From positions 64,565,718 to 64,629,717 of the forward strand of contig JALGPY010000004.1 in the NCBI GenBank assembly GCA_023055425.1: a stretch of 64,000 bases of DNA, in the 5' to 3' direction. The first letter of the stretch is position 1. Every line of letters starts with the position of its first letter. The notes below the pieces were generated by a model. The model did no database searches, had not been told where the DNA came from, and saw only the letters and a list, made by a program, of their open reading frames with translations. Below are positions 1 through 11,963 of this stretch, piece by piece. The stretch is from Linanthus parryae. Lineage: Eukaryota > Streptophyta > Magnoliopsida > Ericales > Polemoniaceae. The translations under genes were made by a program, and so were the position numbers.

Positions 1-2334
1 GTTACCAACCGTACTGAGAAGGCTTTAAATGGCAATAACATTAGGATTGAAATCTATTCATATTTCATAGAGCTGAAATAAGTTGCTATGCAAGAAAACT
101 TAGGTAATAATAATTCAAAAAAGAAAAAGAAATTATTTTGAGTTACTTTGGTGGAAGTATGAAAATATGGTGGAAACTAAGAGAGTTAACGTAAGATGCT
201 GTAGGATTTTATCTTCAACATAATGATCGGAGAAACCTAAAAAATTCAGTATGAATAATTGATCTCACAAAGATATCATCTGAAAATCAATTTTCTTTGT
301 TTTTTTTAGAGAAAAATTTCATTGTTTTGTCCCTTTAACGTTTTCAGTTTGTACACATATTTTTAGAAAATAAATTTTAGTTTCCAAAAAAAATATAAAG
401 TTCACCTGAAATAGAGGAGATACATATTTCGAAAGTTTATGAAGCTTTTTTTTCAAAAATGAGAATGTACGAAACTGAATTACCGATAAGCAAGAATTTT
501 TCGCAAAAAGTTAAAGAGATAAGCAAGAATTAAAAACTACATCTACTTAGAAATTAAGCATAGAAGATAACTCTAAATTGTCTTCAAAATATTTTTCTCT
601 CTCAGGTCCCGATTCCTAAAAAAAATTGAAACACTACATCTTTTCTTTTCTTTTGGCTGACAACAAAAATTCAAAGTGAGATTGGGAAAAATTAATCTTG
701 CTAAGGAATATTTAGAATGATAATCCCTAGGAAAAAATTATAAATTCAAAAAAAAAAATTGAGATTCAGAAAGTGAAAGAGGTACTTTTTTGCAAACTTT
801 GAAAGAGGTACTGGAATTACAAGTGTTACAACGTTTGCTATCATATATACATGAAATTATAGACAATTTTAAGAAAGAAAGAAAATTATGAAATGGTAGT
901 CCTGCAAATACCTCCAAGACAAAGCATAGAAAATTCCTTCGCTTTGTGTTAGTTTAATTTCCATGATTGAGATCAAAAACCTCTCTGTCCATGGAAAATG
1001 ATCTAAAATAGAAATTATGAAATAATATAGCAAATGTATATTTCAGAGTTAACAATTCTGTTCGTAAGTTATATCTACTGTAAAGCATGAACCTAATTGA
1101 AAACGGTAACTTAATGGAAATAAAATGTAGTGGAGCTTGACTTCAGTATATCACCTCTTTTTTTTTGGAAGGATCATCTTATTATTGTATATGAACCACA
1201 ACCACAAAAACTCATATAACTAACAATTTAATACATTTACGTCATATAGAAATCACTTCCTCCATCAAGTTTTCAGGTGCTTCAACAACAATTCCCAATC
1301 TACCGAATCCAATCGTGATTTGAACTAATCAGGAACCCTTAGAGGATACTCGACACAGGCACCGGAAATTAAGATTGCAATAGTCCACCAATTGAAATAC
1401 CTGACGGAATAAATTAAGACTACTATTTAGCATTTACAACTAAGAAAATAAAAACCGTGACGCGCACAATCCCTAATGAATTTGCAGGACATAGGAGAAA
1501 AATAATAATAGTGTTTAACTCTAAGTTACAAATTAGAAAATAGTAAAATGTGAGTATAATAAGTAATATGGAACCAACGGAGAGATTGCACAAAAGAAAG
1601 GGGGAAGAAGACGGGTTACCTTTATGATGCCACATTGTCGTTAATGAGGCATTCTATAGCTCATCTACTTGAAATTAGCAGAAAACTCGTGAAGCATGTA
1701 AAAATATGTAAAGAAAAATAGATTAATCAATCAATTAAGACAATTAACAGATGGGGAAAAACCCCATCAAGAAGAAAAAATCAATAAGCACGAAACCTTT
1801 CAAAAAAAAGAAATCAATAAGCACGAAGTAGAAGCAGAAAATGGGAACTCAAAAAGAATAAAAAACAAATATAGAAGGGGGTTCAAATCATACATACAAT
1901 TTCTGTTGCAGAATGTAATAAACATGCTAACTAACCATAATTTGTAGCGTTAGATGGTTATTTGTGTCGATTAAAGCTGAAAATAAGTTCAATATCGGGA
2001 ACAAATGAGGAAGAAATAAATAACATGGATTCAACCTAGAGATTGCACAAAAGAATGGGGGAACAAAACAGATTGCCTTTTTATGTCGCACCTTGATGAT
2101 ATGAAGAACCTGTAACAAAGTTGAAAATAGTGAACATAAAATGATAGTAATACCAAAGACGAAAAAAGTTGACAGGTACATGTGAAAGAAAAGCAATTGA
2201 AAGAAGACGAAGAGTAAAACTGTATGCCATATTTGAGAACGGACTCCATGTTGTGACATTTGATTTGGCTTATTTGAGAGCCAACAACAACCACTGACGA
2301 GCTGCAGTTCGGTTCTCCGAATGTTCTCCAGAAC
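1..2334. repeat. Left copy of the 2.3 kb flank (CACTA-internal or host-derived)
   Basis: This AT-rich stretch is almost identical to 19583-21916; I noticed one substitution, near 1193. It lies immediately beside the retrotransposon 3' LTR in both copies. It holds several short minus-strand reading frames; one (2367-1927) runs from the LTR into a hydrophobic stretch and is probably not a gene. Two diverged copies of a segment of about 80 bp (near 1557-1640 and 2018-2110, both containing GATTGCACAAAAGAA) lie about 460 bp apart. On the minus strand the last 100 bp look exon-like. I do not recognise the source. Because the match starts at the first base of the window, the duplicated region probably extends to the left of it. 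Confidence 0.75.
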
Positions 2335-2944
2335 TGTGTACGAGAGAATCCTTTGGGGAGGATTCAATATACACGAAGAGCAGGGGATAGAAAGAACACG
2401 GAAAGAGTAGGGTGTGTGTAGGGAGAGAGTAAGACAATGGTAACTGAGAGAGAGAGAGACAGAATTTTGGCAGAGCTTCCGCGTATCTCAGGTGATTCAT
2501 CTTTGTATGGAATGGTTAACGATCCTATATATAACGGAGAATGTGACCGTTGTAGTGGGTTAATGCGCCCATAAATGGCGGCTTAATTAGCTTAATCACA
2601 ACGGCACGTTCGTCCGCGTATATAGGAACCGTTACGCACTTCGTCCGCGTATACCGGAACCGTTATGAGGTTTATGGGTTTATGAAGCTCGTGCCATAAA
2701 TCTCTCAAAGCAGTTACTAAAGGTCGCGCGCGGGCTTGGTTTTTGCTCGCGCGCGACAGGACTTACTCTAGCCTCCAAACCACTAAGTCCCTACAAGTCC
2801 CGTGTGGTGGTATGCGAGGGCCCTGTCTCGCAGCCCCCACGTGGATCAGCGCGGGTGGTGATCCAGTGTGTGTGGAGCACAGCTAGGTGTGCTAGATGGC
2901 CTCCACGTGGTTAAGATATGTCTGTCTAGAAAGCACTATCTACA
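2335..2944 (-). repeat. 3' LTR of the left, truncated Tat retrotransposon
   Basis: This is a 610 bp LTR, read on the minus strand, matching 21917-22526 base for base as far as I could see and 35694-36304 at roughly 95%. On the minus strand it starts TG and ends CA. It contains a TATATATA core, a tandem pair of about 29 bp units with GTCCGCGTATA, a short GA microsatellite and a perfect 10 bp GC-rich inverted repeat (2723-2732 with 2748-2757). Its partner 5' LTR is absent because this copy is cut at 13957. Confidence 0.9.
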
Positions 2945-3679
2945 TTAGCCCCCTTTCTGCGCGTGAAGACACGTAGCCGGATAGGCTTCAATGCGCAGGA
3001 ACCAATGCACGCGTCGCTGCCACGCACCAATTCAAATACACGCAAAATTAGCCCCCGTGCGTGCCATTATGACCTAGGGTCCCCAGATTCGTGCCATTTG
3101 TTCTTTTAGGGTTTTAGGCGTGACGTCAGCTCGTCCTGTGATTGCGCGATTCGACGGTGACAGTTGCGATTCGACTACTGAAAGGGCGCGACTCCTCATT
3201 GTTCTTGAATAAATCCTCTATGCCCTCCATTGTTGCAAAGCATTACTTCTCTCTCTAAAGTGAATGATACCCGGAAGCCTTCAAGAGCAGATTCAAGTAA
3301 TCAACCACCAGTTCTTCCTTGTCAATCGTCTCCTCCAACTTGCTTCACCAAAACAAGGTTGGCTTTGCTCAATTCCATTCATGTATTCAAATATCCTTTG
3401 AACTGTCTTGGATCTGTAAACCCATAGTTATTTGGGATATACCACTTATTGAGAACTGCAAAAGAGGCTCTTTCTTAAACTCCAATCAGATTGAATCACC
3501 AGATTGAGATGATTTCGAATGATGAACTTTTCTAAAATTATGATATTCTAAACCCAGAACTGACCCCGAACTGTTCATATTCTTCTGTCAAACCATATTG
3601 CTTCCTAAATCTGAACTGAAATTCGAACTGAAAGTGTGTATATTTCTCCCCCCCCCCTTTTTCTTGCTTTTCTGCAGGA
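2945..3679 (+). promoter_or_regulatory. Leader and probable promoter of the opposite-strand PMD gene (left copy)
   Basis: The first bases, read on the minus strand, form the polypurine tract (AGAAAGGGGGCTAA) next to the 3' LTR. Further on, plus-strand features fit a plant promoter and 5' UTR: a TGACGTCA box at 3121-3128, a GGGTTTTAGG stretch and a CT-rich leader. A pyrimidine tract with CTGCAG ends two bases before the ATG at 3680, so the start codon may lie in a second exon. The small ORFs here are not convincing. Confidence 0.4.
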
Positions 3680-5545
3680 ATGGCCAAGACAAAAGGATCT
3701 AAACCCGTTAAAGAGTCTGAAGAAATATCTGATCTTCCTAAGACCTTTTGGAGAAAAGCCCCCTATTTGGATGGAAAGGATTTCTATCATGCTAGGGTTA
3801 AGGTGAAAAATCTACTGGCTCCTGCCCCCTCCGGAGAATTGCGAACACTGACCCCGCCTACTAATGCAGCCATGCTAGAGTTAATCGACTCCAAAGATGT
3901 GGTTAGGCTAGGAGTTGCAAATGGGTTTTTCCCTCATACTGCAATTTCTACCCAGGCCTTTGTTCAAAAGTTGGACTTGATGGCTGAGTGGATTGACCAT
4001 GTATTGACCCACCATGCCATCGCATTAGACAATGCTGGGATTTATTTCGCAGTTCGTGCTATGAAGGGTGTTGCCGTGAAGTTGGATCTGTCCATGCTTC
4101 TAAACCTTCTTTCTCGCTATTCACCTGCGACTCACACCTTTCATTTTGCTGAGTTCGAGGCTGCTCCTACTTTCGAAGATGTGCACATCTTGTATGACCT
4201 TTCTCCTATTGGCGAAGTGGATCCCATGAGCCCTTTGAGGACTTCTTCAGAGCTTGCTCTATATGCGCAGATGGAAGAGTGCCTAAACGAGGTAAAGAAA
4301 ATCTCCACTCGTTGGACATTTGTGAAAGTTCTTCTCGAATGGCAGTTTGTTGAGGCTTCTGCGATGAAAACCTGGGAAAAATGGGTGCAATACTTCTTTC
4401 GCGACTATGCGAATGGTAGTATTACCAAGGAACTTCTGGACAAGAATCCAAATGCGAAGAATTATGTAGAGGGGAAAGAATACCATCTAACCTTGTGTGG
4501 CTTCCTCTGTGCCTGGTTGTCAAGGTACCAGATTGATGGTCACCCTCATGATGGGGTTTTTTATCATCCTCCCTCTTGCTGTTAAGTTGGCCCTCGGCCA
4601 GAGAGTTGCACTTGGGCCTCTAGTCTTGGGCACCTTATATCACAGATTGGACTAGCTGGTAGTGGCGATCCAGGACTCTCGCGGTCGTCTTGATGTGTTG
4701 ACTTATGTCAACATCGCATTCCTTACCATGTGGGTTTTTGAGCGATGGCCTTCTTATGCTCCTGTTCCTTCTAGGCCCAGCAAGTGGTGTGTTCCAGGCG
4801 CGGAGACTGAACTTTCCAGTGGGAGAGCTGCTCGATGGTTTAGAACCAATCTTCCCAAGTGCACCTGGAGTATGATATGCGATGACCGGAGCAAATTTAT
4901 AGCTAGGCCTTATGCCACGCGTATTGAAAATGTGCGATGGTTCCCAAAGCTATATCACACCAAATCTCTTCCTTATTCTGGAGAACTCCTTCTCGAAGGT
5001 CACGAGCGCTATCGCGAATTCTTTTGCTGGTGCCTAAGGGGTTCCCTTCCTGCTCTTGCTGAGTACGTCCCTGAACTTACTCCCAGGTATGAAAGGATCA
5101 CAGTCGACGTTATCCAACTCGCGTTTCTCCCCAGTTTGGTTTTGATGTAGTGGCGCCTTCCATTTGGCCTAAGTCGATCTTAAGAGGCTGTTACAAGCGA
5201 CTGCTGTTTGGCGAGTGCCAAACGATCTTTCGGAGCAACTTTCCCTTTGTTCAACCTTCAGGTGGTCGTGAAGGTCGCCTCTCCAGGAATTGGATTTCTT
5301 ACTGGGCTACTCAGCAAGCCAGATTCGAAACGCACTCGACTCCTTAACCCAGCAAAGCTCCTACAATCAAAAGGAATGCCTTCCCATTCCGTCCTAACTG
5401 CATCTTGGATGATTCCCAGTATGGCTTCTACTCCTTGCTGGATCTTGACAATCACTTGTGCCCATCCACCATTCTTGAAGAGAAGATGACCGCTGTTAGG
5501 GAGGGAGCTTCGCATGTTATCAAGTACAGTGAAGATTTTTCCAAG
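3680..5545 (+). pseudogene. Opposite-strand plant mobile domain (PMD)-like gene, N-terminal part (left copy)
   Basis: An ATG at 3680 opens a 301-codon frame. Its pattern is that of the plant mobile domain family: W-I-D-H-V-L, then AGIYFAVRAM, then FHFAEFEAAPTFEDVHILYDL near residue 155. The similarity continues after 4585 only in another frame (PLAVKLALGQRVALGPLVLG, then the open stretch 4662-5150), so a frameshift in a T-rich run and at least one stop break it. More frame changes follow before a splice donor at 5545/5546. It runs opposite to gag-pol, between integrase and the 3' LTR, where Tat elements are known to carry extra antisense ORFs. PMDs also occur in host nuclear proteins such as MAIN and MAIL1. 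The function in the element is unknown, and the copy is very probably not functional as one protein. Confidence 0.75.
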
Positions 5546-5621
5546 GTAAACAATTTCCTTTATGCGTGTTAAACTCTTTTCCTTTGATGCATTGAAACTT
5601 ATTCCCCATTTTCTGTTTTAG

Positions 5622-7154
5622 TGCTATCTGAGGAGGTTCGGATCTGGAGAGCGCTCCAAATCGCTGATCAATTCTATCGTTACCGCGAAAAGGCAGGGCG
5701 AGAAAATTCTTTTAACAATGGGAATGGCTCCCCAAGTAGAGACTCTGATTCGCGAGGTAATGGATGCGTTTGCTAGCTCACTGATAGACAATACTCCATC
5801 TCTGTCTCCTCCTAGGAATGCTTCGTCTCTCCAGCAGATGTTGCCCCGAGGGCCAAGAGACAAAAGCAGAAGGGCATTACAATCTCCCCTCCTCCTAGGA
5901 GTGCTCCAACTCCGCCTCCTGCGAAGTCTCTTGCCTCTAAAGACAAAGGCAAAGGTCGCATTCCAAGAAAAGTGCGGAAAGAGCTCGCAGTTGAGTCTTT
6001 CATTCCTTTTGGTCATGAAGAGGAGGAAGAGGAAGTCGAGCAAAGAGAAGTAAGAGAAAGAGATGATGAAGAAGAAAGAGATGAAAGCGAAAGAGAAGAA
6101 GAAAGAGGTGAGATACGAGAAGAAGACTCGGAAGGTATCTCAACAAACTTGTCTTCTTCATACTTTAGCTCTTTGCAATAGTTGTTGAACAGTTTGTTCT
6201 TTCGCAGGTGATGACACAGAACCCATCTGCGGCCTCCTGGCCAAGGAAAAGAAGAAAACCAAGGGTTCTCGCTCTGGCGTCTCCAGCGAAGCCATAGATG
6301 AAGATATCCTTGATGAGTCTGAGAGAACGGCTGCTGAAGCCGCAGAGAGAAGGAGGAAGCTCGAGGAAGATGAGATCAAGCTCGTAAAGAGGTGAAGTTT
6401 TGAAAAACAGCATGTTGATAATGTGGATGCAACTGCTTTGGAGCAAGCTCAAGAGGACTTTGAGGAGATCGCCGGTGGAAAAGAAGGTGAGATCTTCAAC
6501 CTTGCTGTGACTTACCAAGAATTAATTATTGATGCGTTAAAGCATGGTCTATAAAAAAGTGACATTCGCAGCTGGTTAGTTAGCAAGTGTGGCGAACCCT
6601 CAGGTAACTATCCAAACAATGTCTGTGAACCCAGCTTGGTGACCCACTCCTTATTGTAACGAGTTTCTTCGCACCCCAGGTCACGCTCACCTTAAAGATG
6701 TGCTTAATGAGGATAATCTAGTAGGATACGATGTCGCATCTTTAACATATGATGAAGGTGCTGCGATCCCACCTAAGTGTGGAGGTGCTCGCTTTTGATC
6801 TATCAAAATAAAAAAACACTGTATAATGCAAGTTACCTCAATATTTTCATGTCTTGTATCGCAGGTGATGCTGATGAGGACATGCCGGAGCAAAGAAGTC
6901 AGCTCCCTACATCTTATGCTCAAGAGCGAAGCTCTCACGTTGAGAAGCCTATCGCAACTACTGAGTATGCAGAAGAGCCTCTGGAAGATATCATCGAGGT
7001 ATCTGATGATGCCGAAGCTGACACCGTGCTAAGAGACGAAGATGCTGATGCTGGAGTTGAGGAAATGGAAGAAGAGGGTACTGGAGCTGAAGCTCATGAG
7101 AATGAACATTTCATGGAAGACATAGCATCCACAAAAATGTTGATGTTCAAATGA
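5622..7154 (+). pseudogene. PMD gene, central basic/acidic exons (left copy)
   Basis: After a short intron (acceptor TTTTAG at 5621) coding resumes with CYLRRFGSGERSKSL. It then passes, in different frames, through a proline/lysine-rich part and a strongly Glu/Arg-rich run (about 6020-6130). Splice-like ends are visible at 6134/6135 (donor), 6207/6208 (acceptor) and 6864/6865 (acceptor). The exon from 6865 is acidic (GDADEDMPEQ to a stop at 7152). The region looks intrinsically disordered. Frames do not stay open across it, so it is degenerate. Confidence 0.55.
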
Positions 7155-7995
7155 ATGCTCCCGAGCCACAAGAGCCCCTCGCAGCCGAAGAAGTTCCTGG
7201 TCGAGCAGCATCTACTATTGTTGTCATTCCTTCAACAGAGGTAGAGCTTTTAGAGGTTCCCCCAGCATGGATTTTTTGGAGCTCACAAGTTGGAGCTGCC
7301 GTCGCACCTGTTGCGGCCTATACTCTCCCTGCCAACTATGATGAGCTCGAGCTTGCGGCAGACAGACGAGCAATGCAGCGAGGGCATGCTTCGGCTTTTC
7401 CAGCAATGCGCATTCCCTCTTTGTGTGATATCCTTGAAGGGACTGGTATGTTACCATTTTTCGCATTCTACACCCTTGTTTAAAAGCTTTCATGCTCTAA
7501 ACTTGAACCAACTTTTTCAGGAATGAAGCAAGCTGATGTGGGCTGGCTGATTCAGATGGGCCTCTCATACCCCTGGTCATTCGTGACATCTCTGGAGATT
7601 GAGCCGTTTGATAGGAGGCTTTTCTTGACCGAAGCCATCTGGATTCTAGAGCAACTGTTTGTGGCCACTCCTGCGATCATTTCTCCTAATAGTGCACAGC
7701 TGCTTTATAGCACATGCAAGGGGCTTCAGGCTAAAGTTCAAGGCAAGCTAGGCTTCGGTATCTTTTCAACAGGATCACCCAAATTCTCGCAGCTGTGAGT
7801 TTGAAACGCGGCTACCACAACCTCGCATCTGAAATATGGAAGGTAGAAGAACAAAGGCAGAAGGCTGAAGAAGCTGTCAACCTCTTTCATGCGATGAATG
7901 CCAAGTATGAACAGTTGAAGCGAGAAGTGGACCAAGCAAGAGAGGCATCGCTCTCATTCTCTCCAGAAGATCCTTTGATCAAGGATTTGTTTTAG
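7151..7995 (+). pseudogene. PMD gene, C-terminal part with coiled coil (left copy)
   Basis: One open stretch (7151-7483) leads to a donor near 7445. After an acceptor at 7520 there follows a 91-codon stretch (MKQADVGWLIQMGLSYPW...). After a stop at 7796, a 66-codon stretch carries a clear heptad-like coiled coil (KVEEQRQKAEEAVNLFHAMN) ending at 7995. A C-terminal coiled coil would fit a multimerising protein; that is inference from composition. Confidence 0.5.
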
Positions 7996-9245
7996 AAACA
8001 AAAATATTTGTTTTAAAAAAAACAAAATATCATTGTAATGCTAGTGCTTCTCCCCCCTATCTTTTTTTTTTGAAACTCTATGTCCCATTTTGCCCTTTTG
8101 AGGATTTGCACTCATATCTTGATGCGTATTAATTATGACGTCACATGGTGACGTATCTGCCTTGATTTTTGCGCTAATGATTTATTAGATAAGCACTATT
8201 TCCTTGGGAAGCCCATCCTTATTATGACCTTCCGTCATTAATTAGGGCGTGCCACCTAATCGTCATAGCCTTTAGTAGGGTAATTGAATTTTACCTCTTT
8301 TGAGACGTAAGTAATTGATTCTTACCCGTTTTCCAAGCTTTGATGACTTAGCTAGGGAACTAAAGAGTCCCCATAGAGTCTATATAAACTTTGCCTCTTG
8401 CTGCTTGGGTTCTTCATCCCGAAATGTGGCCTGCCATGAGTCCTTACGACTGCTGGCTTTACTGCTTGTTCTTTGTTGATTCATGACAATTTCAAGTTGT
8501 GAAACCTGAGTTTGTGCCTTGTGCCATAGAAATAGCTCCCAAGATCTTCTTTATAAAGCTTACTGATCTTCATGACCACTTTGAAGAAGATATACATAAC
8601 ACCTCATGCTTTTGCGAAGATTCTTCTTCGTCTATTATGTTTGCAGGTCGTATCTCCGGCTGCCTTCAAGCGAAGCGCTGTTCCATACTAACCTTTTTAC
8701 CGAATCGTAATGAATGGAGTGTTTCTCCTCTAGCTTTCCTGGAGGAGAACTATTTGCCTCCATGTTTTTGAACAAGGTGTGACGAGCCATGGCGCTCGTC
8801 TCTTTTCACAATAAGCTTCCTGCCCCAGGAGCTATTCTCCACTTGTTCTTCACGTCCGCATCCGCCAGGACATGAGGTTAATCTGGCACATCTCTTGGGC
8901 AGAAGACCAACCACGAGCCTTTTTCAGATCTAGGACCTCGACTATAGCGTCGCATAGCTTTTGTTATTATTTGTAGGTCGTTCATTTTATAGTAAGATGT
9001 TTCTTAGTATGAACTTTTGCTTGTAAGCTGCTATCTAGACAGATAAATTGTAAGTCACTTCGACTGTTAATGAAATGCACTTTAGCATTTGCTGTTCTTG
9101 TTTGATACAACAAATCGTAATATCGCATGCGTGCTTGCTATAAAAACAAGTTATGTTTCTTTCGCGTTTTGCATTCGGATATTCACTTGAATAATTCTTT
9201 TTCTCAAGCTGATAAGTTTTGCGTCGCATGGGGCGTTGTTGCTGT
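7996..9245 (+). promoter_or_regulatory. Non-coding region with a second plus-strand promoter-like block (left copy)
   Basis: After the PMD gene there is a poly-T run, then TGACGTCA at 8136-8143 closely followed by a second TGACG at 8150 (an as-1-like pair). A good TATA box (TATATAAA) sits at 8381-8388. A minimal frame starts at ATG 8425 (20 codons); a longer open stretch at 8499-8771 has no ATG start. I see no recognisable protein. One degenerate unit of the hairpin repeat found further right lies at 9028. Confidence 0.35.
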
Positions 9246-9590
9246 AGCTTGCTATCTAAGCAGATAGGCTTATAGATCAGTTAAGATCATTTCTGTCATT
9301 TCAAAAGAAGGGCTTTGGATCGCACGGGATCGTGTATTATGGCTGCTATCTAGGCAGATAGGCTTTTAGATCACTTAAGATCGTATTTGATCATTGCTGC
9401 TATCTCGGCAGATAGGCTTTGGATCGCATGGGATCGTATATCATGGCTGCTATATTGGCAGATAGGCTTTTAGATCACTTAAGATCATTTTTGAACATTG
9501 CTGCTATCTAGGCAGATAGGCTTTGGATCACATGGGATCATATATAATGGCTGCTATCTTGGCAGATAGGATAAAATAATAAGAGACGAC
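9246..9590. repeat. Palindromic minisatellite in the retrotransposon (left copy)
   Basis: The core CTATCT-nnn-GCAGATAG, itself an inverted repeat, starts at 9252, 9346, 9400, 9450, 9504 and 9554. The last spacings alternate 54, 50, 54, 50, so the higher-order unit is 104 bp made of two related halves. One half carries GATCACTTAAGATC, the other GGATCGCATGGGATC, each also with dyad symmetry. The array lies between integrase and the antisense PMD gene. Confidence 0.85.
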
Positions 9591-9791
9591 TAAGGTAATA
9601 AAATTCTTCTCATATGGGAGAATTCTTTTATTAAAAGCACCCTCATATGGGAGAGGCAAGATTACAAGTTCCTCATTTGGGAGGGAACAACGCATGTATT
9701 CATCAGAGTACTAGACATACAATCCAATAGACATTTGAATCCAATTTATGTAAAGAGAGAGAGAGAGAGGTTAAGGATAATACTTTTTGAT

Positions 9792-10253
9792 TCAGCGCAT
9801 ATTGATTGGACTTGGGGTTGTGGCAGTCCCATGAAGCCTCTGTATTGTGCAGTACCCACTGTCAAAGACTTCTTTAACCTCGAACGGTCCTTCCCAGTTA
9901 GCTGAAAACTTTGGATGGGCTGCCTCCCGCATGCAATGATCTGAAGCGCGCAAGACCAAGTCCCCGACCGCAAAATCTCGATGTTGGACTGTTTTGTTGT
10001 ATGCGCGAGCGATCCTCTCCTTATACCTCTTGTTAGCCCGCTTAGCTTGCTCTCGCTTTTCCTCCAATAGAATCAAATCATGATCACGTTGATTGTCATA
10101 TAATGCATGAAAGGCCAATCTTGCAGAGTTGACTTTTACTTCCGCCAGTACGACAACTTCAGCTCCATAACATAGAAGAAACGGGGAGACTCCCTGGGAG
10201 TCCTTGGCGATGTTCGATATGCCCATAATGCTATGTTCAAAGAATTGGCCCAC
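9792..10253 (-). pseudogene. Integrase C-terminal part (left copy)
   Basis: These 153 codons match the region after the catalytic core in Ty3/gypsy integrases: a charged helix (EEKREQAKRANKRYKER), then YNKTVQHRDFAVGDLVLR, then WEGPFEVKEVFDSGYCTIQ, the GPF/Y-type module. It overlaps the core ORF in another frame near 10136-10253, so a frameshift separates the two. The downstream end lies about 200 bp from the minisatellite. Confidence 0.85.
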
Positions 10254-10732
10254 TTTTTGTGATCATCTGCGACCATCTTGCTGAGAATTATTAACAGCGT
10301 CTTGTTGGTTGCTTCTGCTTGACCATTCCCTTTTGGATAATAAGGAGTGGAACAGACCTGCCTTATGTTGTACTCCGCTAGTTTTGCGGCCACTTGACGA
10401 TTCACAAAGGGGGTGCCATTATCCGAAAGGATTGTGTTGGGGATTCCAAACCTGTATATGATGTTTTCTTGAACGAAATTGACCACCGCGAGCGCATTAG
10501 CTGTCTTGAGCGGTATTGCCTCCAGCCACTTAGTAAACAACTCAGTCGCGGTCAGGATAAACTGGTTCCCATGTGAGGCTGGTCGAATGGGGCCAAAAAA
10601 ATCTAGATCCCAAGTGTGGAACGACCATGGCGTTCCCAACGCGTGTAGATCTACGGCATGGGCATGTACGAGGTTGCCTTTAAATTGGCATTCCTGACAT
10701 CTCTTTACTTTGGTGCGGCAATCTGCCTCCAT
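10136..10732 (-). pseudogene. Integrase zinc finger end and catalytic core (left copy)
   Basis: This reading frame carries the CC half of the HHCC finger (CQEC, residues 12-15) and the DD35E core: WDLDFFGP (D44), LSDNG (D103) and GQAEATNK (E139), with the usual 35-residue spacing. The finger's histidine half lies upstream in another frame, across an 8-C run near 10785. The enzyme would insert cDNA into the genome; here frameshifts on both sides mean no intact protein. Confidence 0.9.
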
Positions 10733-11757
10733 TGTGGGCCAAAAGTAACCAACTGTGAGGAGCTGTCTGCATAGCTTTTCACCCCCCCCTGATGTTCTAC
10801 TTGATGAGATAAATCCATTACCTCTTGCGCTTCTCGTCTATCTAGGCATCGGAGTAGATTACCCTCATGACCCCTCCGCCAGAGTATGTTTTCCTGCACC
10901 ACATATCGAGTTGCCTTTCTTTTCAGTTTCTCGGCTTCCTTTCTTTGCTCAGGCTCGATTCCTTCTGTGATAAAATCAAAAAGTGGCTTTCTCCAGTCCG
11001 CGTCATCATCAACCAAAACGATTGTTAAAGAGTCCTTGATCAATGCACAGCTTTCGCAATTTCCTTGAATTATTGCAACAGCCGTGAACATGTCCGGCCA
11101 ATGAATCCCATACCTTTGGGCCTTTCGATAAATCGAAACCTCACCTTCCCCGTAAGTGCGCTGGTGAATCTTTTCCAATAATGCTTGTCCCTCCTGCTGC
11201 GAGACGCATCTCATGAGTATTCCTCCTGGGCCTTTGTAGTAAAGGGCGTTGTCATGTATGCAGTACCCCTTAGTGGATGCCCAGTTTTCTTTGCTCGTTC
11301 GCTCGGCAATTGAATGCAATATCGGTTTTCTCCAGTCTTCGTCATCCATGGACTCATCCTCGCATGTGTCATCTGTCAATGACGGTGACATTCGGACTTC
11401 GATCGAGATTCTCGCAGGGCATTTGCCCGCACTAACTTTAGATCCCAGAGTGGCTAAAGCATCACCATGCCGATTATCAGCTCTAGGCGTGTGCTTATAC
11501 CTGACATCGCAGAATTGTTGTACCAGCTTCTGCACCAAAGTCCGATAGGGTAACAGATTTACCTCTTTCAATCCGTACTCGCCTGAAGCTTGTTTGACGA
11601 TTAACTTAGAATCCCCCATAACCGTCAGATTGCTTACTTCCAGTGCCCTGGCTGCACGGAGTCCTGCGATAAGAGCCTCATACTCCGCTTCATAGTTGGT
11701 TACCGGGAAATCAAGTTTCGTGGACATTTGGATGACCTCGCCATCTGGTTGAGTCAA
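10705..11757 (-). pseudogene. Second (archaeal-type) RNase H and spacer to integrase (left copy)
   Basis: The frame contains NYEAEYEALIAGLRAA and VMGDSKLIVKQASGEY, the glutamate and second aspartate of an RNase H fold, and HTPRADNRHGDALATLGS with the last acidic residue. The first catalytic aspartate (FDGS) lies just upstream in another frame. An extra RNase H after the ordinary one is a known hallmark of the Tat lineage. The rest is the linker leading to integrase. Confidence 0.85.
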
Positions 11758-11960
11758 AACGATTCCAATTCCTCCGCCTTTCCTTGTTGACGATCCATCA
11801 AAATGAAGCGTCCAATAAGGTAACTCGACTGCATTTCCAGTTCCTCCTCGATCATGGGCTCATAGCTGTTATCTGGGATCTGTGCCAGAAGATCCGCCAC
11901 TGCTTGCGATTTGATTGCTCGTGGTCGAACACACGTGATATCATATTGTGAAATGGTCAT
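11754..11960 (-). pseudogene. Tether between the two RNase H domains (left copy)
   Basis: This short frame starts right after an in-frame stop at 11964-11966 and holds the segment AIKSQAVADLLAQIP typical of the link before the second RNase H in Tat elements. At its lower-coordinate end the reading must shift frame to reach FDGS. Both breaks are also in the right copy. Confidence 0.75.
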
Positions 11961-11963
11961 ATA

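Noticed and set aside
1927..2367. 146-codon minus-strand ORF (also 21509-21949) as a membrane protein gene
   Set aside because: It starts inside the retrotransposon LTR and runs across the LTR border; the hydrophobic part is T-rich in sense and the frame has no homology I recognise.
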